Source of the DNA: Tricholomella constricta
Lineage: Eukaryota; Basidiomycota; Agaricomycetes; Agaricales; Lyophyllaceae
NCBI GenBank assembly: GCA_013368375.1
Contig: JAACJP010000015.1
Location: 310,001-374,000, forward strand
Length of the DNA stretch: 64,000 nucleotides
Direction of reading: 5' to 3'
Below are positions 1 through 11,287 of the stretch, one piece after another. Below the pieces are notes generated by a model. The model was not told where the DNA came from. It worked only from the letters and a program-made list of their open reading frames with translations, and ran no database searches. Position numbers and translations under genes: made by a program. Every line of letters begins with the position of its first letter. The stretch's first letter is position 1.

Positions 1-358
1 CGGACGAAGTGGATGTAATTGCCCCTTCTAAGAATTTCGAGGGCGTGATGTTCCAGAGATCGGATGGAGGCGTTCGAACGCTTGGCACTCGAGAGCGCGA
101 GGAGCGGTTGAGAATTTGGCGCCCGTCCTTAAGACCTGGACTTCTCGGTGGAGCATGGATGGCGTCGTCGAATGAACTTGGATGTAAGAAGACTTGCTGC
201 CGTGTAGAAAGGTCGTCTGGTGTTTGGGAGAAGATATCGTGACCTAGACTTACGACGTTTTCCATGTCGGATGGGTCGGTTGTTTGGACGTTTTGGCCGC
301 CTTGTTCAAGGCTTACAATGCCAGGTAACTTGTGTGGCCACGAAATTCGTTTGGTCAT
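1..358 (-). CDS. hypothetical protein, start inside window, runs off left edge
   Basis: The minus strand is open without a stop from an ATG at 356-358 to the window edge (119 codons). The frame stays open upstream of this ATG to about 455, so the start is provisional. The product is Ser/Pro/Asp-rich with no signal peptide or membrane segment visible; I do not recognise it. A second minus frame at about 380-465 reads like protein (begins IDWYANLLEGTRKTLIEQNQ) and could be an upstream exon. I could not find a phase-consistent splice joining the two. The frame seen here is real-looking because of its length and balanced composition, but function is unknown. Confidence 0.5.
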   Translation of the reverse strand, partial: MTKRISWPHKLPGIVSLEQGGQNVQTTDPSDMENVVSLGHDIFSQTPDDLSTRQQVFLHPSSFDDAIHAPPRSPGLKDGRQILNRSSRSRVPSVRTPPSDLWNITPSKFLEGAITSTSS

Positions 359-1076
359 GCTTATCTTCCTTAACTTGAGCGCTGGACAGCCTGGTTTTGT
401 TCTATCAGCGTCTTTCTCGTTCCTTCGAGAAGGTTGGCATACCAATCAATGCGGGGTGCTGTTGATCATCTATAGCGAGAGGTTGGCTGTTCTTGTATAA
501 CATTGGGGAAGGAATGCCACAGCACCGTAGGACAAAAAGACTGCTATAGAAAGAATCTTAACGCGTCTCCTTTGTAGGTTGAAGGCCTCCGTGCCGTCAG
601 CACAATCCCACTCTCGGTTCTGACTCAACATGAGGCAGATTCGATCGCAAAACATTATCCGAACAGGGCCGCCACACAGCAGGAAGGTGGGCTCTAACGA
701 CAATAGGAATGCCTGAATGCAAGAATAAGCCTGGTCCCGAACCTCTGGACGATTCCAAGTCATCTTTGTGCTGCATTGCGTCTGGATAGTTACGAGTCAA
801 CAGAGAAACAGTTGGCTGTGAGAATCAGTGAGATTGACATGATCAGATCCATAACTCCGGCGGCCCATTTGTTCGCTTGATCACAAGGCCACCGTCGCGT
901 GTCACGAGGTCTAGGCGCGCCCTGACCCTGAGAGTGGTAAATTAATAATGCGCGACGCGTGGAGGAAACTTTTCTTCAGATTCCAGATCCCGGCGTCCTG
1001 TCAGGCGGACAATTATAAGAGTGCTTAATATGTAGGATACAATACAACGTAGGAAGTCAGGCGCGCGACGTGAAGG
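359..1076. other. region without a firm gene call
   Basis: Several short minus-strand frames occur (for example 470-763), and part of this may be 5' exons of the gene at the left edge. No splice model with consistent phase was found. The 3' end of the next minus-strand gene begins at 1077. Confidence 0.4.
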
Positions 1077-1922
1077 TCATTCCAGAAATAAAAATGAAGT
1101 CTCGTTGTCAGTGTTTTTGACGTAACCGGTCTTATGAGGCACGTTTGAGAACTGCGTCATGGCTCTCTTGCGTGGTGTCTCCTCGGGGCGGTCAAGGGCC
1201 GGATGCCAGGCGTGTACGCCTGCGCCTGGGAAAGGGAGCAAATACAGGTCTGCTGTGTCCCCTTTGGACTTGTCCCAAGCCGGATCTACGGTGAAGTAGA
1301 CTGCAGAGTCAACTGTGACTGGAGCGAGCGGCATGCCTTCGGTAAGGATGGGTGTAATCACTGTATAAGGTGTCTTGGGAATTGGGACATGCGGCGGGTG
1401 TAAGTCAGGCGAAGGCGAATGGTACGCGTTAACCTTGCCCAACTCTGTAGGTCCAAGGGCTACACCCTTCAGGTTGGGAGTAGACTTCGTTTTTTCCGTT
1501 TTCTTCTTGAATAGTTTTGACTTTTTTTGAGTTACTGATCGACGCGCATCGTCGTTGATGGCTGATGTGGGCGTTGCAGGAGGATTGTCGTCGACTGTCT
1601 TTCTGTGTTAGGATGTGTCAGATATCGCCTGAAACTCAACGGAAATGAACCATCTCACTTGAGCCCAAATAGTCCCCAGCGTTTAGCAACGCTATTTCCC
1701 GCTTTTGTAGACACCTTGGATGGCAGTGGACGAATCGAATTCTCGTAGGATGAAGATGCGAGGGAGGAATTACTCGATGAGGAGATGTTGTAGGGTGAAG
1801 GGGAAACAACCTTATGAATGGCTTAGAATTAGTTGGATATCTCGTCGTCAATCTGTGGCATAACTCACTCCGGGGTGGCTGCGCCAGCTATCCCATACAA
1901 AATCCACTTCCTCTGTAGTCAT
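1077..1922 (-). CDS. hypothetical protein, Ser/Lys/Pro-rich
   Basis: Three exons fit without phase breaks: 1922-1869, 1810-1659 and 1602-1077, giving 243 residues. The introns are 58 and 56 bases, begin GTGAGT and GTGAGA, and carry CTAA-type branch sequences. The N-terminus (MTTEEVDFVWDSWRSHPG) is followed by a Ser-rich stretch, a Lys-rich patch near residues 95-110, and a better-structured C-terminal part with FTVDPAWDKSKGDTADLYLL. I do not recognise a family. In-frame ATGs exist upstream (for example at 1943), so the start may lie further out. Likely an intracellular protein, as no signal peptide or membrane helix is visible. Confidence 0.6.
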
Positions 1923-3315
1923 TTGCACTTGGTTCTTCAACATTTTTTGAGTCTTCTTCACTTTCACTGGATTCTGCGGCATCGTCTGAGGTCCTTTGTC
2001 TTGAAAGCAGATTAAGTCGTCTGTAAAGCTGAGGCGCCTTTACAAGCGAAGTCCAGACGCGACTTGACAGACGACGGGAAGTGTCGTCGGAGGCGGAAGG
2101 GAGCAACCTGATAGTCAAGATTGTGGAGCTCGCTTCGGCCGCTGGTTTAGTGGGTGAGCAGAGGTTGAAGCAAGAACCACAGTCGTGACAGAAATTAGAA
2201 CAATGCGTTTTTACCCGCAAGGTGGCAGCGCGTCGCGATCACGTGTATTGATTGGGCCAGCACGGGACATTGAAACAGCCTTCGCCCTTTCATGATCATC
2301 CACATCTGTAACAACATCGATTATGGGCCAAATAGTAGGTCTTGTCTCTCCATAGGCCTTGGGAATTAGGTGAGTTTCCCTCCCTTACCTGTGAGCAATA
2401 TAAGCAATTGTGGAAGTATGAACCACATACATGTTTCACGTCTAACACGCAGCGTCTGTAGCCCTGCCCTCAAACATGTTCACTGTCCCTGGACTGAGCC
2501 GGCATGTTGTATTGCGGCGCATGGTTGCGGACGACGGTGTCAAGCTGCAGTCACGCCTCATGCACTTCCCACTGTGATGGAAATATAGGTATTTGTATAT
2601 GAAAGACATGCCTAAATCTTACGGTCACTGAGGGCCTCAAAATACAGCCCCGGGAAAAGCCAATCACAAAGTATAAGCTCAGCGTCTGCGCGAGAGTTAG
2701 CAAAAAACGTTCTTGATTAACGCTTCTCCTACAAACGCTGCGATAGGATAACGCACCTCGCCTCAACGTATCGAGGGCTTACAGCAGGATATGGCGGTTA
2801 TATATGGGGTCAGAAAACTCCTAGGTCTCGATTGCGCGAGTGGTTCCTGCTGCATGGAAAGATAACTTCCATCAGGAGATAAGATTCAGATACAGGCGGT
2901 CTCGCTCTCGTAGTCCCTCCAGAACCAAGTAAATGACAGGATCTCGAGAACACACTGGAGTTGTGAGGCTCTCCGTCAATGCTTGGGATTGTTGACTTGA
3001 AGGATGTACAAAAGGCATCCGTCTGAAGATTATCTGGTACCAGATGCCACTTTCCGAAGAGCAGCCCTATTATTCAAGTATCACCCTTTTGGAAGTGGCA
3101 TATCGTCCCATAAAGAGTCCGCTCTATGCTTTGATTTGATAAAGGACAGGGAGGGGAAAGGGAAAAGTGTACATGTTTGAATGGTTGGGGGAAACCTGGG
3201 GAAAACTGTTTGAAACTAGGCAACCCCGTGCGCTTGGCACTATGATCGACATGAGCCTTTTTGCTGAACCACCTTTTCTCCGGTCCTCCACTGACCTCTG
3301 GGACTGTTCTTACAG
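1923..3315. other. intergenic region between divergent genes
   Basis: No reading frame here looks coding apart from a possible 5' extension of the minus-strand gene (minus frame 1888-2220). The end of this stretch, TTCTTACAG just before the ATG at 3316, looks like a splice acceptor. The DENND6-like gene may therefore have an untranslated or very short first exon upstream. Confidence 0.4.
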
Positions 3316-5510
3316 ATGCTGCGAGCAAACCTCAAGCTTGAGGAGCCTTTCGAAATAGAGGAAGACATCGCAGAGGCGAGCTCATATCTCGGCATCGTTC
3401 TAACTCCAGCCAGCTCAACGTCATCATCGACGGAGGGGAGCCTTACCACACCAACTCCCACACGCCCAACCTTCCCTCAAGGATTCAATGTCCCGCATAT
3501 CCCGCCCAGTATCTCCCGAAAGAAGAGTCTGGGCAAGCTAAACTCCCCCTCCTCGCCGTCGTTGCCGAAATTTCCGAGACCTGCCACGCTTTCACGCTCA
3601 AAGACGCTGCCACGGGTGTTCCAGCTGGAGAGTAAGCCTCGGCGACGACAGGCGGAGCTCGACCAGCTTGACCTTACACCGGAGACCGTAGAAAAGTTGC
3701 GGCGGTGGATTATAGGGATAGCAATCGGTGCGTACGCGTCTCGTACGCCCGACGTTGCGCGTCGTATCCTGAGCTTCGCTTTCAGTCGACTTTGACGTGG
3801 ACGATGGGCCGGTCATTGACGGAATATACCCCCCATCAATATTGTTGCCTGTGGAGGCGGAAAATTTGTGCGTGGTGTATCCTTTGCTCTGCCTACGTGA
3901 CTAGACAGTCTGCACGATAGGGCTTTTTCATCGTTCCCGGATTCGCTGCAGTTTGATCAAGGGTCGCAAAGTCATTCGTTTCGTGTTCGCGAACAACTGG
4001 GCTCTATGCATGCTGAAAAAAGGCCGCCAACAAAGGATGGATTCATCTACGGTTATTCGCACTTCACTCAGAAGAGAGTTTCGACTTCGAAACGAGGCTA
4101 TGAACAGGTGTGATCAGAACTCTCCCTTCACTTACATCTAATATTAATTGTGGTTCAGCGTTCCGTCGTTATCCTTACGCAACACCAATTCCCCGCCTTC
4201 TTCTCGTTGCTTATTTCTATCTTCGGACCCCTATTCCAACAGCATGGACTGCTGATGCTCGAGACTGCTTGCCAAAACATCGCGACATGGTATGGTTCTA
4301 TCTGCTGTCATAGCGATATCGCTGAGTCTGCGAAGTAAAGGCGAGACCCCGCCCCAGGAGAAACACTTGAACTTGGGTTTCTCGGCTCCGTGCTTCGGCT
4401 TGTGATCCCTCTTACTATGGATGAGCAGCAGTTCACACCATCCCAATCCACTGTCGGAAGGTACGACCCCAGACAACATGTTTGTATCAATTGTAGATAC
4501 TTTCCGCCATCGACTTACGTTGGACATTCAACAGATTGCTGCATCAGCTTCACCTCTGTTGCCGCCGCCTATCCTGCTCTTTGAAGCATCACTTTCGCAA
4601 CTTTGGTCAATATGGGAGTGCCTGGTGCTATGCGAACCACTGTTTGTCTTTGGCGCATCACCGGCACAAACGAGCCAAGCAATATGGTGGCTTCGCGACC
4701 TTTTACGGCCAGTAAGTCTGACTGTTGTATCTTTTTTTAAAGTCATAGCTAATGAATTTTGAAGATCCCCTTTGCTGGAGACTTTCGTCCTTACTTCACG
4801 ATGCAAGATGAAGATCATTCACTCTTGGTGAATCGACTTCCACCCAAGCCAGGAGTTCTACTCGGGGTAACCAATCCCTTTTTCGAGAAGTCATGCGACC
4901 ATTGGCCGCACATCCTCAGTCTTGGGTGCCGGAGATCGTAAGCAAAGATATATTCTCAGGTTTTTGTATTAAATGCATCACAAGCAGTGGCACTTCTACA
5001 GCTCAGAAGTCGATATCTTCTTCACCTGCTGGCCCAGTACCTGGGTGGAAGTCCAAGAAACACAAACGATACATTTCCAAAGACCGTGTGCTGCTACGAC
5101 AACTAGAAACTGCCTTGCATAGCGACGAGCGAACAAGTAAGTACAACGGACTCCACTTGCGAACTCCGTTTGATGGACATTCAGAGCTCAACGCGTCACT
5201 TGCGCTTCGGCGACACTTTCACTCTCGCACGACTGAACTCGTTACGCCTCTAGCACGATACCTCAATACTTTGATACCCTCCCCCACCGAGGTCGCCCGA
5301 TCCTCAGCACATACCCTTCGTCTCAAACCCTTCAGTTCGGCTAATTTTTTCGCATCACTCAAGGCTCATGGGAGCACGCTGCCGTTCCGTTCAACGAGTA
5401 AACGGACAGAGTTTTATGAGCGGCTGTTGAAGACGCCGGGATTTGGATTGTGGCTTGCACAGCAAGAGCAAATCGTAGAAGGCGTACTGAAGGAGAAACG
5501 GACAGCGTAG
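3316..5510 (+). CDS. DENN-domain protein, DENND6/FAM116 family
   Basis: Predicted Rab guanine-nucleotide exchange factor of the DENND6 (FAM116) type, acting on endosomal membranes in its family. Exons I can phase: 3316-3727, 3786-3867, 3921-4107, 4159-4289, 4341-4460, 4532-4711, 4765-4937, 4985-5136, 5185-5510, about 587 residues. Recognisable blocks are FDVDDGPVIDGIYPP, FSSFPDS, DGFIYGYSHF, LELGFLGSVLRL, then LWECLVLCEPLFVFGASP-like, FRPYFTMQDEDHSLL, LGVTNPFFEK, HWPHIL and LRRHFHSRTTELVTPLARYL, in the family order. The N-terminal 120 residues are Ser/Thr/Pro-rich and not conserved. The join between 4460 and 4532 does not keep phase in my model: the upstream exon ends phase 2 and the downstream frame needs phase 0. 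The ATG follows a splice-acceptor-like sequence, so the start may be upstream. Confidence 0.85.
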
Positions 5511-5975
5511 TCAGCATTATAGCCTTAGACGCTCTTAGACGCTGTCGGAGTCATGAATACGCACGGACCCGAATTCAACACATGCAAACATTATGTTAAA
5601 TCGGTTACCGCTGAAGGCGCCATCTTCGAATTCTTGTTCCACGACATCCATCATCCTCTCCGCTGTTCTCGTTTCTTCACCTATTTTGTCTTCTCCCTGT
5701 GTATCTGTTTCCTGAGAACGATTGTACCAGCTCTACTCTGTATCAATTACGCATGTAAGATATTTCTCCTGTTCTTGGCTAACCTTGTATAGACCGCCAA
5801 ATCCTGTATATGCTTCTTCCCCACCTGTGTTCCCTTTGTTGCTTCTCTATCTGTCATTTTTGTCGTCGTTACTCAAGTGCGTCCTTGTGATTTCTTAACC
5901 TACAGAGCAAAAGAAAGTTTTCGAAGTTTTCGACCTTCGCACATTTTAACCTATTGAGTCGATCGGCGCATCAAC

Positions 5976-7525
5976 ATGCCTGAAGACGATTATGATCTGT
6001 ACGGAGAGGAGGACGGATACCGGAGACAGCAACACAAGCGGGAGGAGGTAGGCACTCTGTCGTAGTATTACTTGCTTGTATACGTAGCTGACGCGTTCAT
6101 CTCTGTTTCGTCTCGTAAGAATGCGCGCCAGTCGCAGCGCGGCCAAGAGGCCGTGGATACCATGGTATCGGTTATCGAGCCCAATGCTGGCGACAAGCGT
6201 CCTAGAGAGGACGACCATGACGGGAACCCTTCGCCGACGTCCCGACCGGCTGCTTCAGGCGCGGGCCTGCAGAACCCCTCCACGCACGGGGTGAACCAGA
6301 TGGCCAACAATTATGGCGCCATGGTGCCCGTGACCCAACAGGTGATGGGGGGCCAGATGATGAACATGAACGGCGGCGGCATGGGGTACGATGCGTTGTA
6401 TATTGGCGATCTGCAATGGGTCCGTTTGTCTTGTCGTTTAGTCTCGTGTGCATGTCGTTCTGAGGTTATCTCACAATGTGCTCTGTTCGCCTCCTCCCCT
6501 CCCTTGCGCCTTTCTTTATTTTACACAGTGGACGACTGACGACGATCTCCGCAAAGTTGCGACCAGTCTCAGCGTGCTCATCGAACACAAGGATATTACG
6601 TTCTCTGAGCACAAGGTCAACGGCAAGAGTAAAGGGTGAGCAGACCCTCGCCGCATATATTTCTGCTTTGACGTATTCCTCTATGTGCTAGAATCGCTTA
6701 TGTTGAAGTGCACGACCCCGACGGCGCCCAAGTTCTCAAGCAATGGTTCGACAATAAGTAAGTCTACCACCACCCCGGATCATCTCTACTGATCTGCACC
6801 TGCTTCCAGTGACTTCCAAAATCGGAGAGCGACAGCCACACTGACCAATTCAGCCCAAGGCAATCCCTTCCGCACTCTCCCCAAGGGTATGTCACCTATC
6901 CTCGCATTCTTCGCGCTCTGTTCCCTTACTGATGCGAGGTACGTCGCAGAACCTCCTGCGCGTAACGCAGGACAGCAGCTGCAGATAATGCCCGCACCCA
7001 TACCAACTGCGGGCACGGGGATGGGTCGCGGTGGAGGGAACTTCCGGGGGAACCAGATGAATATGGTGGGAGGCCGTGGAGGTATGATGGCCGGTAACAT
7101 GATGCGGGGCGGTGGCATGATGGGTGGCGGAATGGGCATGAATATGGGTGGTGGCGGATACATGGGCGGCAACGCCGGATATGGCGGCGGCGGCGGCTAT
7201 GGGGGTGGTCGTGGGGGCGGCATGATCCCCCAAGGCCCGCGGGGCGGTATGATGGGCGGCGGACGAGGGGGGATGATGGGCGGTATGGGTACGAGTTTCT
7301 AGTTTTTTTAGTCTACGCACTCGACCATGTTTTGCTTACTGTCACGCTTTTTTGTATGTCTCGTTTCAACGCGCGCGCTCAGGTCTGGGAACTATGGGCG
7401 CTGGTAGAGGAGGGTTCGGCATGCAAGGTCACATTAACCCTGCGTTCGTGCAAGGCACTCCGGGCGGAGGCCTTCAAGGTGGCGACGGACCTCGGAAGCG
7501 GTATCGGCCCAACGAAAGTGCTTGA
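5976..7525 (+). CDS. RRM RNA-binding protein, CPSF6/CFIm68-like
   Basis: Seven exons in continuous phase: 5976-6047, 6120-6419, 6529-6635, 6692-6757, 6810-6886, 6950-7288, 7383-7525; 367 residues. It starts with an acidic [10 protein letters not shown] head. A low-complexity linker precedes a single RRM at about 115-208 with RNP2 ALYIGDLQW and the segment [18 protein letters not shown] Met/Gly/Arg-rich tail (about 225-330, many GGMMGG runs) and a basic end, [12 protein letters not shown], follow. This layout matches CPSF6-type subunits of cleavage factor I, which bind pre-mRNA and position the poly(A) site in the nucleus. The second intron starts GTCCGT, a weak donor. hnRNP-like function is an alternative, but the RRM wording favours CPSF6. 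Confidence 0.85.
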
Positions 7526-8162
7526 GTTGTCGTCGAGACGTGGTATTATATTTCCTCTTGCACTTAAACTAATTGCTGAACGCTTTCGCGCTTTGCCACT
7601 GCATGTGTACTTTATTGATATTTCGGATGGAATCAGACCAGCTTTTCTCCAGTTTCTTTGCAACTGTGTATCCTGCAGCGATGGCGCTGAGTGTGGTCAA
7701 GACCATCCAAGAACGGCGGAGGTACGGTGGTCCTGACATCTATCCCCGCGTATCGAGATCCGTGTCCTCCTGGTGTGTGAGGTCTGCCCCATATGTCACT
7801 GAACTCGTATATAGCGCCTTCAGGAGAGGCTTTTCTGAATGCGCCGAGATCTGCTCATGTGATGTTTTTCCTGTGAGCAAGATTTCCAGGTTCGGGTGCG
7901 GTCTGCGCTTGCAGCTCACTGCGTGGCTTCGCTGTCATGGATCATGATCCCAGTTTTCTTAGGTGTTCTCATCATCATAAATGACCGTGCGCTTTGCATC
8001 CGTTGGGAATATGCCCAGCAGGTCCCCCTTTCGACTACGTCGGTTCGGTCTCCGCGAGTGAGGTTAACCTCCCTGCTCTGCCACAGGTGCTGATGCCAGA
8101 TACGTCGTTGGATTTCGAGACGGTAGACACCGCAGTCGAAATGTAAGCGCTCGCCGTCTATC
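7526..8162. other. no gene seen
   Basis: 3' flank of the RRM gene and 5' flank of the DUF6533 gene. The short plus-strand frames here (for example 7573-7947) have no family features and no consistent splice partners. Confidence 0.5.
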
Positions 8163-9892
8163 ATGCTCCGTGATCCCCATTTTACATCTACAATTCCCAC
8201 CAGACTGGTCCACAATTATCTACACCTGGCGGCCATCAGTACGTCCAGCGTTCGAACTCATCTCTGCTGCCCTTGCTCATCGTCTCCGTCTGCGGTCATT
8301 GTAGCATTCCTGTTCTATGAGCAATTGATAACGTCTGGTGAGAACTCCGCGAACATATGTACCTTCCGTGTTTCTAGTCTGACAGCCCTGTCAACGGGGG
8401 CAGGAAATGAAATCGATTATCTTTGGCGGCGCCCCAAGACGCAAAGCGCGTATTGGTTCTTTTTATTGCGCTACTTTTCTTTCTTTGGCAATATCGTGGT
8501 GACGGTTCTGGGTTTCACGACGCTGCATCCACAGGTACGTTGCTCCGTGTGTCATTCATATATTTATTATTGATATCGACGATGTGTGTAGAGGTTCGAT
8601 CTCTTGTTCTCTGGTACCACCGTTCCTGTGCGTATTGATTCCCTTGCAGTTGTAGGCAGTACAACCTGTTTCGTCAGCTTTTGCTTGTCTTCAACCAGGT
8701 GCTTGTTTGCGGTAAGTAAGCCTTCAGGACGCCGCTGTGGAAGCTTGACAGCGTCTTTCACTAGTACTCCTCACTTTGCGGATATACGCATTGTATAGCT
8801 GTTCTTTAAAGATACTTGCGTATTTGGTAGGCAGCGGTGCGGTGTTAAGCGGTATCTCTTGTGTACGTTCCCCTTTCTTTTTCCTTCCTCTCACATGAAC
8901 AAGATTTTTGCCAGTGGGTGTTGTTCGGGCAGAAAAGTGCTCCAGCAGAGCAGGGGTCTGGATGTCATATTGGCCTTTCATCTATAACGTACGTCGTCGC
9001 CTTCTAAAAGTATGATTTATTTCGATATGAACTTTTATACGCGTTGACAGAGCTTATCGTGAGCACACTGTCCGATTGAACGTGCCCCTTTGATTATCTT
9101 ACAATCAATCACCTTAGGGCTTGCAGGCGCATGGGAGGCGCTGTTTGTATATGACACCATCTTGTTCAGCCTCACAATGGCCAAAACGTGGAGGGGCAGA
9201 CATGAATTCGCGAACAGCCGGGCCATTCCTATCATATACCTCGTCTTTAGAGACGGTGCGTCGCCTCAGTCCATCTGTCTCCAAACATCTACTGATGTCC
9301 TGTAGGGGCCATATACTTCGCGTGAGCAATTCAATTGCAAGCGTACTTGAGAGGCATTGATAGATATTCTTTTTCGTGCAGCGTCATGGCCTTCGCTAAT
9401 CTGGCGAACATATTGACGTTCTATGTATGTCCTTCGCTTTTGAGGATGAAATTTCACTGACGATTAACCTTGAAGTTTTGCGGTGTATGTATTTGCGCCC
9501 ATTTCTCGCCCTTGCAGTTGATCTGACCACCAGACCGGATCGTAACAGCCTTTTATGAGAGGGGGATTATCCACATTTGCGAGCGCGTTCGTATCAGTCT
9601 TTATAAATCTTTCATGCTCGGACCTACCCATTTTGATAACAGCATTTCGGTCACCATGATGGCACGCCTCATGCTTAACCTCCATGAAACCGCCGACGCC
9701 GGAATATATTCAACCACTAGGACGAATTATACCGACACGAACATGGAATGTTACTCACCAACAACAGAAGTCGAACTCGACACCCTATGGAGCGGTGACC
9801 TCCAATACAGCACTATTGCCCGCGCTCAAAGCTTTCATCTCAATGATTCCGCACAGCTGGCTTCCTTTACTCTGCAGCCTCCTCCAGCCTAG
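8163..9892 (+). CDS. DUF6533-domain multipass membrane protein
   Basis: Member of the basidiomycete DUF6533 family: integral membrane proteins of unknown function with about seven helices. Early exons are 8163-8238, 8305-8337 and 8386-8534, in phase. They encode RLVHNYLHLAAI, then FLFYEQLITS, then EIDYLWRRPKTQSAYWFFL and LRYFSFFGNI, the DUF6533 signature. Later exons include 8650-8711 (NLFRQLLLVFNQVLVC), 8765-8862 (LLTLRIYALYS), 8915-8988 and one from 9118 with GAWEALFVYDTILFSLTMAK. Two or three tiny exons follow, and a final exon has SVTMMARLMLNLHE and a hydrophilic Thr/Ser-rich tail. One junction near 8593-8612 uses a 36-base intron and is uncertain. The gene appears intact, with many small exons of 10-60 codons. 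Confidence 0.8.
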
Positions 9893-10160
9893 AGATAACG
9901 ACCGCTGCCGCGCTTTCACGTTATTTATGTTTTCAGTAAAGATCACCTTCCCACTAACATTATTAACTGCGTATCCCATTGGCATATCCATTGTAACTCA
10001 TGCCCGCCATCTGCGTGGTTCATACCTTCTATAGCTTGTATACCCTAGAATTGTGTACTTAACACCAGATTGCTCTTCGTTTCGTCCCTCCGGTCAGAGC
10101 AACATGTAAGAAGGCTTGTAAAACCTGGCACATCATCTACTTATAACAATATGGCCAATA

Positions 10161-10199
10161 GCCCTACTCAATTGCATTTTATTTCGCCATTTTATTTTT
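10161..10199 (+). repeat. left terminal inverted repeat of MITE
   Basis: 39 bp, exact reverse complement of 10517-10555. Confidence 0.9.
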
Positions 10200-10516
10200 C
10201 TGAGGCCATGTGGGCAACCTGATGCCAAGGGCGGCGCGGTTTGCCATTCGTCGGAGCCTGATTACCACAGGGAAAGACGGCGACAAGTTGCAAGGAAAAG
10301 CGCGAAGTTGGCTCTCTGTGGCACGTCAAAAGGGCTAATTTTGGCTGGTACTTCCATGAACTATCAAACCCTCTCTAATTTGGGCATCTAGAGATGGCTG
10401 GGGCTGGTCAGCTACCTGGAGAACATCCCGCGCTCAGGCTGTTCAAACCCAGAACTCCGCGATGGCTCTCAGTGCGGCACTTGGCACATCAGTGGCTCAT
10501 GTGGTTCACGTTTCAC

Positions 10517-10555
10517 AAAAATAAAATGGCGAAATAAAATGCAATTGAGTAGGGC
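10517..10555 (-). repeat. right terminal inverted repeat of MITE
   Basis: 39 bp, exact reverse complement of 10161-10199; followed by TA. Confidence 0.9.
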
Positions 10556-10557
10556 TA

Positions 10558-11287
10558 ATAATTTTCGCTTCAAGCCGCTTGCCATTGATCGGCACGTAAA
10601 GAAACTTTGCGCACGCCACCATGTGTATCTTTATACATAAACGTGCTTCTTCCCTTGATTGTCACCTAGATGTTTTATCACTATCGTTTGTGCCTCCTCA
10701 CCACTATCTGTCCCTGCTCGTCGTTATCAAATGACCAGATGCCTCAAGAGATGTATAATCGCTGAACTCGTTGGTCATTCCGTCCACATGATCGTTTGGT
10801 GACTCGTGATTGGTTCTAACTTCTGATGCTATGATTCAAAGGCACCTTTGAGCGAAATTCTGGTAGTCTCGAATTGAGTGCGTACACCAGCATACCGCTG
10901 TGTTCCACGTAGACTGGTGGAGTGTACCGACATGGTAAGACGTGACTGAGGAATTTCTATGAAACTTCAAGCTGACAACTCTGCTGTTTACAAGGAAACT
11001 GTTCAGCTCCATATCGGAGAGGTCGGTACGCCATTCTAATCGCCCCACTGTTAATTGGGTTTATCCATGAGCGCTCTGCCCTTCCATCCGACAGCTCTAC
11101 AAATGGGCTTCGGCGGGAACTCGAGCCGTACAATTTTATAATTAGATTCTAATGAGTCATATTAGTAATCGGGTTAACATTTTCCACATGTAAGTCGCGA
11201 TCTGAATTTCTTCGCAGAAGGTCAATATTGATTTGTTTTACGACGCGAGGGTTCCGTTCCTTAGTTGGCTCTTGTACTCAAGCCACC
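10558..11287. other. intergenic, upstream of MFS gene
   Basis: No coding frame supported. It lies between the MITE and the MFS start and presumably holds that gene's promoter. Confidence 0.5.

Larger units (their letters stand above)
10161..10555. mobile_element. MITE, Tc1/mariner-type, TA target duplication
   Basis: A 395-bp non-coding element with perfect 39-bp terminal inverted repeats at 10161-10199 and 10517-10555. It is flanked on both sides by the dinucleotide TA (10159-10160 and 10556-10557). The repeat begins GCCCTACTCAATTGC. The interior has no open frame of note. Short length, perfect inverted ends, no transposase and TA flanks are the marks of a miniature element mobilised by a Tc1/mariner-family transposase. 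The perfect ends suggest recent movement. Confidence 0.88.

Noticed and set aside
6892..7320. Minus-strand His/Ala-rich frame over the CPSF6-like gene
   Set aside because: Mirror of the Met/Gly-rich tail; the plus-strand seven-exon model keeps phase throughout.
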